Assembly (NCBI RefSeq): GCF_900660675.1
Contig: NZ_LR215039.1
Location: forward strand, 868,001-932,000
Length of the DNA: 64,000 nt
From: Mycoplasmopsis columboralis
GTDB taxonomy: Bacteria > Bacillota_I > Bacilli_A > Mycoplasmatales > Metamycoplasmataceae
Reading direction: 5' to 3'
Made by a program: the position numbers and the translations under genes. Of this stretch, positions 35,201-46,676 are shown in pieces; positions within the stretch are counted from its first letter, which is position 1, and each line of letters starts with the position of its first letter. Below the pieces are notes generated by a model. The model saw only the letters and a program-made list of their open reading frames with translations. It was not told the DNA's origin and ran no database searches.

Positions 35201-38200
35201 AGATGATAATGCAGGTATTTCAAGAGAAGTAACCGGATTTTTAACCGAATCTCAAAGACTTGATAAATTAGTTGAAGCTAATGCAGGAGAAGTAACTTAT
35301 ACAAGTGAAACTGCTCCAAAAGCAAACAAATTACCTTCAAATGTTACTAAATCAGATTTAAGTTTTTCAAAAGATGAAACTGAAAATAAATGATATAAAT
35401 TACTTCCTGATGATGCCACTTTAACACCAAATGATAAAGCCGGTACTTTAACTATTACTTTACCAATTACTTCAACTCGTGATAATTTGAGTGATGTCAA
35501 ATCAACACAAAGTAGAACCTTTACTTTAGAAGGATTTAAAACAACATATCAAGATGCAATTGATAAATTAAACAATTTAGATAAAGACACCGTCTCAATT
35601 ACCAATAACAATCCAACAACTACCTTGCCAAGTTCTGAAGAAGGTAAAAATAAAGACAATTACACAATTAATTTAACTAATGATGATCCGAATTTAGTTG
35701 CTGAAATTGTCAATGTAGTTGGACATGATGATGTTAATGGTAAAACATTGGTTGCATATAAATTAGTTGATAATAATCCTGATCACACTAATTTAGATGG
35801 AACTAAACCTGAATCCAAAGTATTTTATAAAGTTGTTGATGGTCTTAAAACCGAAAGAGATAGATTAAATGAATTAAAAGATCAAGCTAATAATAATTTA
35901 ACTTATTCAGATTCTGAACATCCAAAAGCTTCAACATTCCCAAGTGATGTTCAAAGTAGCGATTATGTGCTAGATAATACCTTTGCTACAAACAATAAAG
36001 TTTCAACAATTGATACAACCATAGATCCAAATAACGAAGATGGAACACTTACTGCAAATTACAAACTTAACACCACAAAAACTTCATCAGAATTATTTAA
36101 TGTGGATACTTCTTTAGTTCCGGAAAATGCTCGTGAAGATTTAAATAATTTTAAAGATACTAACTTTGTATCTCCTACTGCAGAACAATTTAAGGTTGCT
36201 GTTGACAACACTAAAGATGACAATGGATTCTTAAATTACGAAAGAGATTTAGATAATAAAATTCAAACTGCTAAAAATGCTATTGATGGTAAAACTAATA
36301 TTTCAGATGAAGAAAAAACAAAACTTAAAGCTGATTTAGATCGTGTTAAAGATACATTTAAACAATCTACATCAACTCCTGAGGAAGCTTACAATACTGC
36401 AAAAGAAGCAATTGAAACCATCAATAATATAGCTACTACAACTGACAATGCAAAAGGAGCTAAAATCGCTGCAGTGGATGCTACCTATCCACACTTAAAT
36501 AAAGCTCAAAGAGATCAAGTTAAAGAAAATCTTAAAAACTCAAATACTTTAGAAGTATCAAATGCAAACCTTCCTACAACTACACAAGTTGAGCAAAACG
36601 CAAAAGCTCTTGATAATGCAATGAAAGATACCAAAGAACGTGTGGATGCAAATGAAGAGTTTACTGCTGGTGAAAAATACACTAATGCTCCACAAAATCT
36701 TAAAGATCAATATGATGCTGCAATTCAAGCAGCTAAAGATTTAATTCCACTTCCAGATAATGTAGATGGAACTAACACAAAAGTTCCTGTACTTGATGGA
36801 ATTACCGATTGAAGAGATACAGTTACAAAACCAACAACTTCAAATTATCCTCTTGATGCTGTAGAAGAACTTAAACGGACAATTGATTCTCTTAAAGAAA
36901 CTATTGAACATCTTCAAGAAGCTAAAGATAACGCTAAAGCAGCTATTGACAAATTACCATATCTTTCAGCTGATGAAAAAGCCGATCTTAAAAAACAAGT
37001 AGATGCAGCTGAAACCGTTGGTAAAGTTAATGAAATATCAGATAAAGCCACTGTGAAAAATTCAACAAAAGAACAAAAACACAATGCTGTTGACACTCAA
37101 CCTGAATTTGAACATTTAAATGATGCTCAAAAACAAGCAGTAAAAGATGCAATTATTAATTCTAATTTAGAACCAATTACTAATTCAACTCTTCCTTTAA
37201 CTGCTAAAGTAATTTCAGATGCTACTGAGTTAGATGATGCAATGGAAACTCTTCAAGGATTAGTAAATGCTAAAGATAGTGTACACAAAACACCTCTTTA
37301 CATTAATGCAACTCCAAATTCTAAAGATGTATATGATAAATTAACTGAAGCAGGTAGTGAATTATCAAGCAATACCAATCCTGATGCAACTAAATTACCG
37401 AACGTTGATATTCATGAATCAACTCCAAATTGAACTAAAGAATCTGTTGATAAGTTAAATGAAGCAATAAAAAATGCTTTAGTTGAAGCAGCTAAATCTG
37501 CAATTGATAATTATCCAAATCTTTCTGAAGAAGAAAAAACTAAACTTAAAGATAAAATTAATGATTCTTTAGATAAAACAGCTCTTAATAATGTTGTTGA
37601 AGAAGGTAAAAACTTAAACGAACAAAAACAAGCTAAAATTAATGCAATTGATGCTTCTTATCCATATTTAAACCAATCTCAAAAAGATGCGGTTGCTAAA
37701 GAAATTAAAGAAACTAATTTAAATAAAGATACCAACCCTAATGCACCTGCGTTTGAAGATGTTGATACTAAAGCGAGCGCTTTAAATGAGTCAATGAAAA
37801 CTCTTAGAGATCTTGTTGCTGATAAAGCTAATGTTTTAGGAAGTGATTTCTACAATAAAGCTACTGATTCTTCAAAAGACAAATACAACAAATTAACTGA
37901 AGGAGCTTCAGAATTAGCTAATAACAATAATTTAACTGATGATCAAGCAAATCAAATTGAAGATTCATTTACTAAACCTGCAGATGCTAACTGAAATAAA
38001 GAAGCTGTTGATAAATTAAACGAAGCAATCAAAAACGCTTTAAAAGCAGCTGTTGAAAGTGCTATTGATAATTATCCAAATCTTTCTGAAGAAGAAAAAG
38101 CTAAACTTAAATCAGACCTTGCTAAAGCTACAACTCCAGAAGCAATCAAAAACGTTGGTAATAATGCAAAACAAATTAATACCGACAAGCAAGATGTAAT

Positions 38201-41200
38201 TGATGAAGTTAACAAATATCAACATCTAAACGAAACCCAAAAAGCATCAGCAATTAATGAAATTAAGCAAGCTAATTTAGATGCTACACTAAATGCAAAT
38301 TCAAATAATGTTGCTGATGTTAAACAAAAAGCTAAAGATCTTGATGATGCTATGGGAGTGCTTGATACTTTAGTTAAAGCTAAAGAGGCAGTACATACAA
38401 GCGACAAATATAATAATGCAACTGATTCAAGTAAACAAAATTATGACCATTTAATTAGTGGAGCAGATCAATTACTTAAAGATCAAAATCCTAGTGATGA
38501 AAACTTAGCTCCCGCTCTTGCACCAAGTGGATCAATTACAAAACCTTCAGATCAAAACTGAGACAAAGATAATGTTGATAAACTGGCTCAAGCAATTAAA
38601 GACGCTTTAAAACAAGCGGCTAAAGACGCAATTGACAAATTACCTAATCTTTCAGATGCTGAAAAAGAAGCTCTTAAAAATTCAATTGACGGTGTTGAAG
38701 ATGTTAACACCAGCGACATTGATGATATTGTTGCAAAAGCTACAAATATAAATGACGCAAAACAAACAAGTATTGACAAAATTAAACAATTACCTTACTT
38801 AAGCGATGATGAAAAAGAAAAATACATCAAAGATGTTAAAGACACAAACTTAAGTGATGCTAATGAGTTAAATGAACAAGCTTTAGCACCTCTTAAAGCA
38901 ATTGAAACTAAAGCCAAAGAAGTGAATACAACCAAAAAAGGTCATTATGATGCTGTTGAAACAAATTATCCATATCTAAACGATTCGCAAAAAGCAGCTG
39001 TTAAAGAAGCAATCATTAAGTCTAATTTAGAAGTAATTCCTAATAAAGAAACCACTCCTTCAACTCAAAATGTTTTAGATCAAGCAAGTGCATTAAATGA
39101 ATCAATGAAAACATTACGTGAATTTAATGACAAAGCTAAATCAATCATTGATAATAACGAACTAGGAGATGATGTTAGTGCTGAATCTAAAGATAAATTC
39201 TCTGCAGCTCAAGCTGTCGCAAATGCTTTAAGTACAAATACAACTCCTGATAGTGCTAATGTAGATAAAGTTGATACTACTATTTCAAATAGAGAAAATC
39301 CTAACTACAACAAGAGTGATGTCGATAAAGTAGTGGCTAAATTGGCTGAAACCCTTAAAAAAGTTGCTGAAGAAAAAATTGATCACTTACCTAATCTTTC
39401 AGAAGCAGAAAAAACAGCTCTTAAAGAGCAACTTAACAATCCTGAAACTAACACTGTTGCTGAAATTGATGCTGTTTTAAATAAAGCTAAAACAATTGAT
39501 AATGTCAAAAAAGACACAATTGATGCAATTAATAAATTAGATTACTTAAGTGATGATGAAAAAGCAAAATACATTAAAGATGTTAAAGACACAAACTTAA
39601 GTGCTTCAGAAAATCCAGCTCAAGATCCTGCATTAAGCGAAAAATTACAAGAAGCTCAAAATACAAACAACACCAAAAAAACTCAAGATCAAAACTTAAA
39701 TTTAGAGCATGTTAACCAAGCTCAAAGAGATGCGATTACTCAAGCAATTAAAGATTCTAATTTAAATGCAATTGCAGGAAAAGAAAACACTCCTGCAACA
39801 GCTAAAGTTATTGAAAATGCTGAAGCATTAGACAATTCAATGAAAACATTAAGAGACTTAGAAGCTGCTAAAAATAAAATAATTACTTCTCCACTATATG
39901 CAAAAGCAACTCCTGAATCTCAAGATCTTTACGATAAATTAACTAATGGTGGTGATGAGTTAATTGCTAATAATAATCCTCAAGCAAGTAATTTAGCAAA
40001 CACTAATATTAATGAAACTTCACCAAATTGAAGCAAAGCTAGTGTTGATACTTTAAATGATGCTATCATTCATGCTTTAAAAGAAGCTTACAAAGGTGCA
40101 ATTGACAAGTTAGAACATCTTTCACAAGAAGAAAAAACAGCACTCAAAGATCAACTTGACAATCCACAAACTACTACATTAGATCAAATTCAAGAAATAG
40201 CTGATAAAGCTACTACTTGAGACAATGCAAAAGCGCAAGAAATTGCTAATGTCGAAACTAATTATCCACACTTAAATGCTTCACAAAAACAAGCTGTTAA
40301 AGATGCAATCAAAAATGCTAATTGAGATGCCACTTTAAATCCTGATGCTAAAAACGTGGCACAAGTAAAAGCTCAAGCTCAAGAACTTGATGATTCAATG
40401 GCAAAATTACAACAATTTACCAATGATGATCCTAAGGTTGTTGCTTCTCCGATGTTTACTAATGCTTCAGAAGAATCAAAAACTAAATATCAAAAAGCAA
40501 TTGAAGCATCAAAACAACTTCAAAATAATCAAAATCCTAGCGTTGAAGGGTTAAATGGCATTGAAGAGCAAAATGATGCAAATTGACCTAAAGACCCAGT
40601 TGATAAATTAACTACCAACTTAGAAGATGCTCTTAAAGAAGTTGCTTCAAGTTATGTTGATAATTTACCAAATCTTAGTGAAGCTGAAAAAACCGCTCTT
40701 AAAAATCAAATTAACGCTGTTGAACACCCTACATTAGAAGTTCTTAAACCAATTACTGATCGTGCTCAAACAATTAATGATAAAAAACAAAAAGCTATTG
40801 ATGTTATTGTTGGCGGGGAATATCTTTCTCAAGCTGAAAAAGATAACTTCCAAAAACAAGTTAAAAATACTAATTACTCAAATCCTGATCAAGACTCAGT
40901 TAATGATGAAGCTATTAGTGGAATTTTAAGTAATTCAAATGACACTAATAACACCAAAAAAGAACATCATAACAATATTGATAATTTAGATTCTCTAAAT
41001 GATGCTCAAAAAACCGCTCTTAAAGATCAAGTAATTAAATCAAATCTTAATGCAATTGAAAATTCAAATAATGAACCTACAAGTGATGTGGTAGATCGTG
41101 CTAATGCGTTAAATGAGTCAATGAAAACTCTTAAAGATTTTGTCACTCAAAATCCAACTGTTATAACTCAGCCACTTTACACTCAAGCAAGTGAAGAAAC

Positions 41201-43847
41201 TAAAGATAAATACGATCATGTAAGTGAAGCTGGAAGCAACTTAATTAATAACATTGCTCCAACTCAAGAGTCAATTAACGATATCAATAGTGCCATTGCA
41301 GAAGAAGATAAAAAAATAGCTCAAAACAATACTCCAAATTGAGATAAAGCTAATGTTGATAAGTTAAATGCTGATTTACTAGATAAATACAAAGATTTAG
41401 CCAAAGAAGCTATAGATAAATTACCTTATCTTTCACAACAAGAAAAAACTGCTCTTAAAGATAAATTAGATCAAGAGCAAAATAACACTAAAGCTAAAGT
41501 GGACGAAATTCTTGATTTAGCAAAAAATATCAATTCTCAAAAAGAAAATATCGCAAATAAAATTAAAGAACTTCCACATTTAAACGAGCAAGAAAAACAA
41601 AACTTTATCAATGAAATAATTGCAACAAATAAAGTTCCAGAAAATCCTAACGATCCTCAAGATAATTCTGATTTAGAAAGTATTTTAGATCGTGCTCGTA
41701 AAGATGATTTAGATAAAGCGCTAGAAGAATATGTTGCAAATAATTTACCTTCACATAACACCCAAGATTCAAAAGCTAAGTTAAGTGAAATTAATGATTT
41801 AATTAAAGCTTTTGAAAAAGATGATCAAACCAATAACAAAAACACTAATTACAACGATTACAAACAAGTTACTACAACTTTAGATAAAATCGCTTCTCTT
41901 AAAGAAGCTTATGACGCTTACTTAGATTCTAATGTTGCTAACAATGATGCTTACAAAGTAGCAAAAGAAGCTTTAGATAACAAAGAAACTCAAGTGCAAA
42001 ATGATGTTGATACTCTTAAAGATAAACAATATTCAGATCCAAGATTGCAAAATATCAAAAATGCACTAATAAATGAAGCTAACAAAGACATTGCCAAATC
42101 ACAAGCTGAAAAAGAAATTGTTGATGCTTTAGTATCTCTTAAAGATGATGGATATAATTCAGAACACTTTAATGAAAAACTAAATGATGCTTTAGCCAAA
42201 ATGAATGCAGCTCCAGATTCAAGAAACAACCAAGTAATTGCTGAGTTAGAAAACGCACAGTTAAATTACCCAGCAATGGTTGAAAAATCAAACAATAATG
42301 AAGGTCTTGATGATGCTGAATTTGCAAAACTTCAACCATTACTTGATGCTCCAAAATCAAATGTAGTAGCTTCGGCATTAGAACATTTTGGTCCATATCG
42401 TGCAAACTTAAATGATGAAGATAAAAACAAATTTATAGCTAATTTGAACGATCTTGAATATCTTTCACCAAAAGAAAAACAAGATTTCATCAATCAAATC
42501 AATCATGCTGTTCGTACTAAAGAAGCTAAAGATATTATTGCTAAAGCTAACGAAGTAAATGATGCCAAAAAAGCTATAGCTGATCAAATTCGAAACTTTG
42601 AACATTTAAATGATTCACAAAAACAAGCTTATATAAATGAAGTTAAAGCAAATCCACTTGTAACAACCGATCCACAAAGTGAAAAATCAATGGATCAAAT
42701 TCTAAAAGACACTCAAGAACTTGATGATAAAATGCTTGAACTTCAAAATGCTTTACAAGCAGCTAATGAACTTAAAAAATCAGATGTATATACCAAAGCC
42801 AAAGAATTAAATAAAATGAATTTTGATGAAGCTATTGTTGATGGTCTTAAAGTTACTCACAATGAAGCTCCAAAAGGATTTACTACTCCAAATCTTAATA
42901 AAGGTGAAGTACAATCAATTATTGACCGCTTGAAATTACAAGCACAAGAACTTGCCAAAAGTGCAATTGACAAACTTCCTTATGTATTGAACGAAAACAA
43001 AGATGAGTACAAAGAACAATTAAGTAACACAACAGACACTAAAAAACAAGAAGAAATTATCAAAAAAGCTGAATCAACTAATGATTTAATTAAACAAATT
43101 ATTGACACTTTAAAAGATTTAGCCAAAGAAGCTACACCTGATAAAGAATCGCATTTAGACGAACTTCTTGATAAATTAGCTCAAACAAATCCAAATGTGG
43201 ATCCAAAAGTCTTTAATGACACCAAAGATGCCATTTATGCTAATGCTCAGTTAAGCGACTTCTTAAAAGCCTACCGTGACTCAGATATTAATGATGAAAC
43301 ATATCTAAACAAAAAAGAAGCCTTAACTAATGCATTAAATGAAGGTGTTAAATCAATTGAAAACAAATACTCTCAACTAAATGATTTAGTCACAGATTTA
43401 GTTAACACTTCAAAAACATTAAACGCTCAAGGACGTAGCGAAATTGATTTAGTAGACGCTTTAATTGAATTAAATAAAGATAAATTCAATTCAGCTATGG
43501 TCAATAACCAAGTTAATGGTCGCTTTAATAACTATGATGATTTAGCTGATAAAGTTAACGCCTTTCCATACTTTGATGTGCTGAAAAAGGCCGCTGAACA
43601 TGATAATAAAGTTACTGTCGGAATTTATCAACTAGTTAAAGATGCAAATGATGAAAAAGCCTCAAATGTTATTAAATCAGCCCTTAAGAAAAACTTCGAT
43701 CCTCTTAAAGTAGAAGAAACACTTAAATGCAAATCATGATGAGCATGTTGATGATGATATGTTGTGCTTTCACTTGGATCTATATCAGTGCTTGGTTTAG
43801 TTGCTGCCGCTGCTAAAAAATTCCAAGAATCAAATCCTAAAAAATAA
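26220..43847 (+). CDS. Giant surface protein 3, about 5,875 residues: expanded beta-module head, GA-like stalk, Trp-rich anchor
   Basis: One uninterrupted frame of 5,876 codons with TGA as Trp. ATG 26220 has GAGG eight bases upstream; ATG 26202, six codons earlier, is the alternative. The N terminus MKNKRLKRVLSSNVAVGIAA is a signal segment without lipobox Cys. About residues 140-3,310 are roughly 29 tandem beta-type modules of about 110 residues. They alternate between GFKTEQQRLNEL / NGTITVTYKLNSTRD-type units and GFLTxxxEQxRLDxL / RNGTxxVxxxLxSTxPGF-type units, similar to mycoplasma lipoprotein-17/DUF1410 modules. From about residue 3,310 follow GA-like helical repeats with Asn-Trp junctions as in giant proteins 1 and 2, then the shared helical C-terminal domain and the anchor CKSWWACWWWYV. 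Predicted mass is roughly 640 kDa, larger than the Gli521 gliding protein of M. mobile. Probably anchored at the cell surface; binding partner unknown. Confidence 0.85.
26640..36120 (+). repeat. About 29 tandem beta-type modules in giant protein 3
   Basis: Module boundaries show as Gly-Phe-Leu/Lys-Thr-Glu followed by a RL(N/D)xL helix, recurring about every 340 nt: for example GYKTEQQRLDQII, GFKTEVQRLNELF, GFLSVASEQARID, GFKTEIQRLTEIL, GFITETQRLNTLI and so on to GLKTERDRLNELK. Odd and even modules differ in type, giving a two-module period of about 220-230 residues. Nearly every module ends in NGT(I/L)xVxYxLxST. Confidence 0.75.
36813..41342 (+). repeat. GA-like helical super-repeats in giant protein 3
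   Basis: Junction Trp codons end at 36812, 37433, 37994, 38561, 40031, 40586 and 41342; near 39300 the junction Trp is Tyr (NPNYNKSD). Unit lengths (621, 561, 567, about 740, about 730, 555, 756 nt) resemble those of giant proteins 1 and 2. Extra in-module Trp occur near 40220 and 40322. Units contain IDNYPNLSEEEK, IDKLPNLSDAEK and similar GA-module signatures. Confidence 0.75.
43728..43844 (+). other. C-terminal tripartite anchor motif of giant protein 3
   Basis: Residues 5837-5875 read CKSWWACWWWYV, a hydrophobic segment VLSLGSISVLGLVAAAA, then KKFQESNPKK. The SWWxCWWWYV core and five TGA Trp codons match giant proteins 1 and 2, although the preceding residues (KVEETLK) have diverged. Confidence 0.8.
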
Positions 43848-43855
43848 TTAAATGA

Positions 43856-43880
43856 GCAAGTCAACTGACTTGCTTTTTTT
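43856..43880 (+). terminator. Terminator after giant gene 3
   Basis: Stem GCAAGTC/GACTTGC with a four-base loop followed by seven T residues. Confidence 0.85.
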
Positions 43881-43928
43881 GATATTAAAATTAAAAATCA
43901 AACAATTACTTTTTTAGTAAAAGGACTA

Positions 43929-43962
43929 AAAAAATAAATAAAAATATCGCAATAATGCGATA
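43929..43962 (-). terminator. Terminator after pgi
   Basis: On the minus strand, stem TATCGC/GCGATA is followed by a T-rich run interrupted by single A's. It faces the giant gene 3 terminator, as expected between convergent genes. Confidence 0.7.
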
Positions 43963-43966
43963 AATC

Positions 43967-45268
43967 TTATTTTTTAAGAAGTTCAAACATGTTTTTCTTA
44001 TAAACTTCAACACCAGGTTGATTAAAAGGATTTACTCCAAGTAAATAAGCACTCATTGTTACAGCTCTTTCAAAGAACATAAATAATGCACCAAGAGAAT
44101 GTTCACTAAAATCTTTAAATGTTAAATGAATGTTTGGAACATTTCCTACATTTGCGTGTGCGTTAATTGTAGCTCTAAGAACTGTGTTGTTTACTTGATG
44201 CAAGTTTTTATCATCTAAATATCCGAGTTTATCAAAATCATGTCCTTGAGTTTTTAAAGTAATGTTGTTTTGTGAGTTTTCCACTGACATAACAGTTTCA
44301 AATAAAATTTTATTTCCTTCTTGTACCATTTGTCCAAGAGAGTGTAAGTCTGTGGTGTATAAAGCTGATGAAGGTCACAATCCTTTTCCGTCTTTTCCTT
44401 CACTTTCACCAAAAAGTTGTTTTCATCACTCGCTAAAGTATTGCAATTTAGGTTCATATGAAACCATTAATTCAACTAAGTAATTTTTATTGGTGTGTAA
44501 GTAATATCTAAGAGCTGCATATAAATAAGCTGGGTTATGTGCAATTAACTCACTTGAAAGCTCTTCATTGGTTTCTTTAGCTCCTTCAAGAAGTGCTTCT
44601 ACGTTAATACCAGCACAAATAAAAGGGAATAAACCAACAGCAGTAAGTACTGAAAAACGTCCACCAATGTCATCTGGAACTACTAATTTTAAATATCCTT
44701 TTTGAGTAGCAAGTTCATTTAAAAGACCTTTTGATTTATCAGTTGTTGCCACTATTAACTGAGCAGCATTTTCAGGAGTTTCCTTTTTCTCAAGTAACAT
44801 TCTAAATTCTCTAAATGCTACAGAAGGTTCTAAAGTAGTTCCTGATTTTGAAATTACATTAATGGCGAATTTTTTGTCCTTAACGTAATTTAATTTTTCC
44901 ACTAACGCACTAGCTGAAAGATCGTTTCCAGCAAAAAGAAGTTCCATTCTAGGTTTTTTCATTGAATATGGACCATAAATGAAGTCATATCCAGTTTTAG
45001 CTCCTAAATATGAACCACCAATTCCAATTACAACAACAACTTCAACTCCTGCTTTTTCTCATTGTGCAGCTTTTTCGTGCATGATTTGAACTTCATTACG
45101 ATCATAAGTGTTAGGAAGATCGTATCATCCAAGTCAGTCTTTTTCATTGACTTTTTTTTCTTTAACATCATGATGAATTTTTGAAACTCTCTCTTGCAAA
45201 AATTCTAAAGTTTGTGATGCATTTTCAAGAGCATCATTAGTTTGTAAATTTAAATATTTTAATTTCAT
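43967..45268 (-). CDS. pgi: Glucose-6-phosphate isomerase
   Basis: A 433-residue enzyme of glycolysis that interconverts glucose-6-phosphate and fructose-6-phosphate in the cytoplasm. Seen: VVVVIGIGGSYLGAKTGYDF near residues 78-97, AINVISKSGTTLEP (sugar-phosphate-binding Ser/Thr loop of the SIS fold), DDIGGRFSVLTAVGLFP, and the C-terminal family signature NPFNQPGVEVYK. Length is normal for a bacterial PGI, and several Trp are TGA-coded. ATG 45268 has GAGGA directly upstream. It converges on giant gene 3 and diverges from the ATP synthase operon, so it is a single-gene unit. Confidence 0.96.
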
Positions 45269-45305
45269 TTTTCCTCATTTTACACATTTGATTTTTTATT
45301 GTTTA

Positions 45306-45316
45306 ATTATATTATA
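45306..45316 (-). promoter_or_regulatory. pgi promoter -10 region
   Basis: On the minus strand two overlapping TATAAT hexamers lie about 38-48 nt before the pgi start codon. No -35 box is clear. Confidence 0.5.
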
Positions 45317-45407
45317 TATTTAAAAATTCTTCCAAAATGTCGTTTTTATTGTTAAAAAAATAACTCTTAAATACTTTAAAATTCCCTTATTAAAAGATTT
45401 AAAAAGG

Positions 45408-45436
45408 TATAAAATAAAGAAAGCAAACAAAGGAGG
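45408..45436 (+). promoter_or_regulatory. ATP synthase operon promoter -10 element and first RBS
   Basis: TATAAA at 45408-45413 followed by a strong AGGAGG at 45431-45436, four bases before GTG 45441. This supports the GTG start of the first gene. Confidence 0.5.
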
Positions 45437-45440
45437 AGCA

Positions 45441-45887
45441 GTGAAACAGTTTATTTTACGAAATACTGTTGATCTTGCTTTTTTTATTATATTTGCTTTT
45501 GGTGTGTCAGCAACACTTATTGCTAGTTTTTGGCACATTGGACTTTTCTTTGGTTTTGCTATTGGAGCGATGTTATCATTGCTCTCAATTAAATTAAATG
45601 TTTTTATTTCCAATTTTTTATCTCAAAAAATTGGTTCCAAAAAAGCAATTCAACTAATTTACATCAAAAACGCGGTGTTTTTTTTATTAATTATTTTGAC
45701 CATTTATGTGGTGATTTTAATTAATGAAAACTATTTACACAAACACAATTTGGTTTTAAATAATTGGAATTATGTTAATAAACCAATTAATTTGATTGCT
45801 TTATTTGTAGGAGTTTCTCTTGCGTTACCAACTTATGCACTTGAAACTTTATTAAAATCAAAACTACATAGGAGGTGAAATGGATAA
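45441..45887 (+). CDS. atpI: AtpI-like membrane protein
   Basis: A 148-residue, very hydrophobic protein with four predicted membrane helices (AFFIIFAFGVSATLIASFW, IGLFFGFAIGAMLSLLSI, FFLLIILTIYVVILI, LIALFVGVSLALPTYAL). The start is GTG with AGGAGG four bases upstream. A TGA at 45876 is Trp, so the frame runs to TAA 45885-45887 and overlaps the atpB start at 45881. Position first in the ATP synthase operon, size and topology fit AtpI, proposed to help assemble the c-ring and to handle Mg2+. Sequence similarity in this family is weak, so the name rests mostly on context. Confidence 0.7.
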
Positions 45888-45906
45888 TATTGCTGAAAAA
45901 TTATGA

Positions 45907-46647
45907 GTGTGAAATCAGCCACAACTTTTATCTTTGATTGTGACAGTGCTTATAATTTTAGTGCTTGCAATTATTGCCTATCGATCAATTAAAAAAGTTA
46001 AACCAAATCAAGCTCCTAGTGGTGCTGCTCTTCTTGCGGAAATGTATTTATCAGGACTAGATAAAACAATGGATGAAACTTTGGAAGATAAACTTCCTAA
46101 AGCACGTCATTATATCCTAACTTTATTTACAATGCTAGCTGTTGGTAATTTACTTTCACTAGTTGGACTTGAACCAATTGGAACATCTTATTCAATTCCT
46201 TTAACTTTAGGTATTGCAACTTGACTTGGTATTTTTGTGACAGGATTTGTTTACCAAAAAATTCGCTACTTAAAAAAATACATTAATATTTTTGAAATAA
46301 TTGGTGATATAGCTCCACTTATTTCACTTGGGTTCCGTTTATATGGAAACTTAATTGGTGGAGGAGTAGTTATGTTTTTAATGTATTCATTTTTAGGATA
46401 CATGTGAACTTTACTTCCTAATTTAAGTGAGCATCAATGATATTTCTTTGCTCCGCTTATTACTCCTGCATTTCACTTTTATTTTGATATTTTTGAATCA
46501 CTGATTCAATCATATGTTTTTACGGTATTAACCATGAGTTATTGACTAAATCAACTTGGTGAAGGCGAAGAGGTGAAAAAACCTGCTTCAACTAAACGAG
46601 ACTTTAAACGTGTTAAAGTTAGCCAAAAACTTAAAGCTATTTATTAA
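45907..46647 (+). CDS. atpB: ATP synthase F0 subunit a, start disturbed by an apparent frameshift
   Basis: Subunit a forms the proton half-channels beside the c-ring. The conserved core is clear: LISLGFRLYGNLIGGG with the essential Arg in FRLYGN, and a C-terminal YFFAPLITPAFHFYFDIFES channel helix. The open frame can start at GTG 45907 (246 residues), but that codon has no RBS. An ideal site, AGGAGGTGAA then ATG at 45881, lies in another frame, and only a run of four A's (45897-45900) separates them: one extra A gives MDNIAEKLWVWNQPQLLSLIV and about 255 residues. I therefore think the true start is 45881 and one base is missing, probably a sequence error since the gene should be essential. 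Confidence 0.85.
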
Positions 46648-46676
46648 ATATTACTTTTATATTTTAGGAGACTATT

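Noticed and set aside
5273-43739. About forty separate short ORFs within the giant gene regions
   Set aside because: They lie in one frame per gene and are separated only by TGA (Trp here) or by lack of internal ATG. I followed the gaps between them at many points and found no in-frame TAA or TAG.
44254-44457. 67-codon minus-strand ORF and 73-codon plus-strand ORF over pgi
   Set aside because: Shadow frames of pgi, whose own frame runs through this part with TGA Trp codons.
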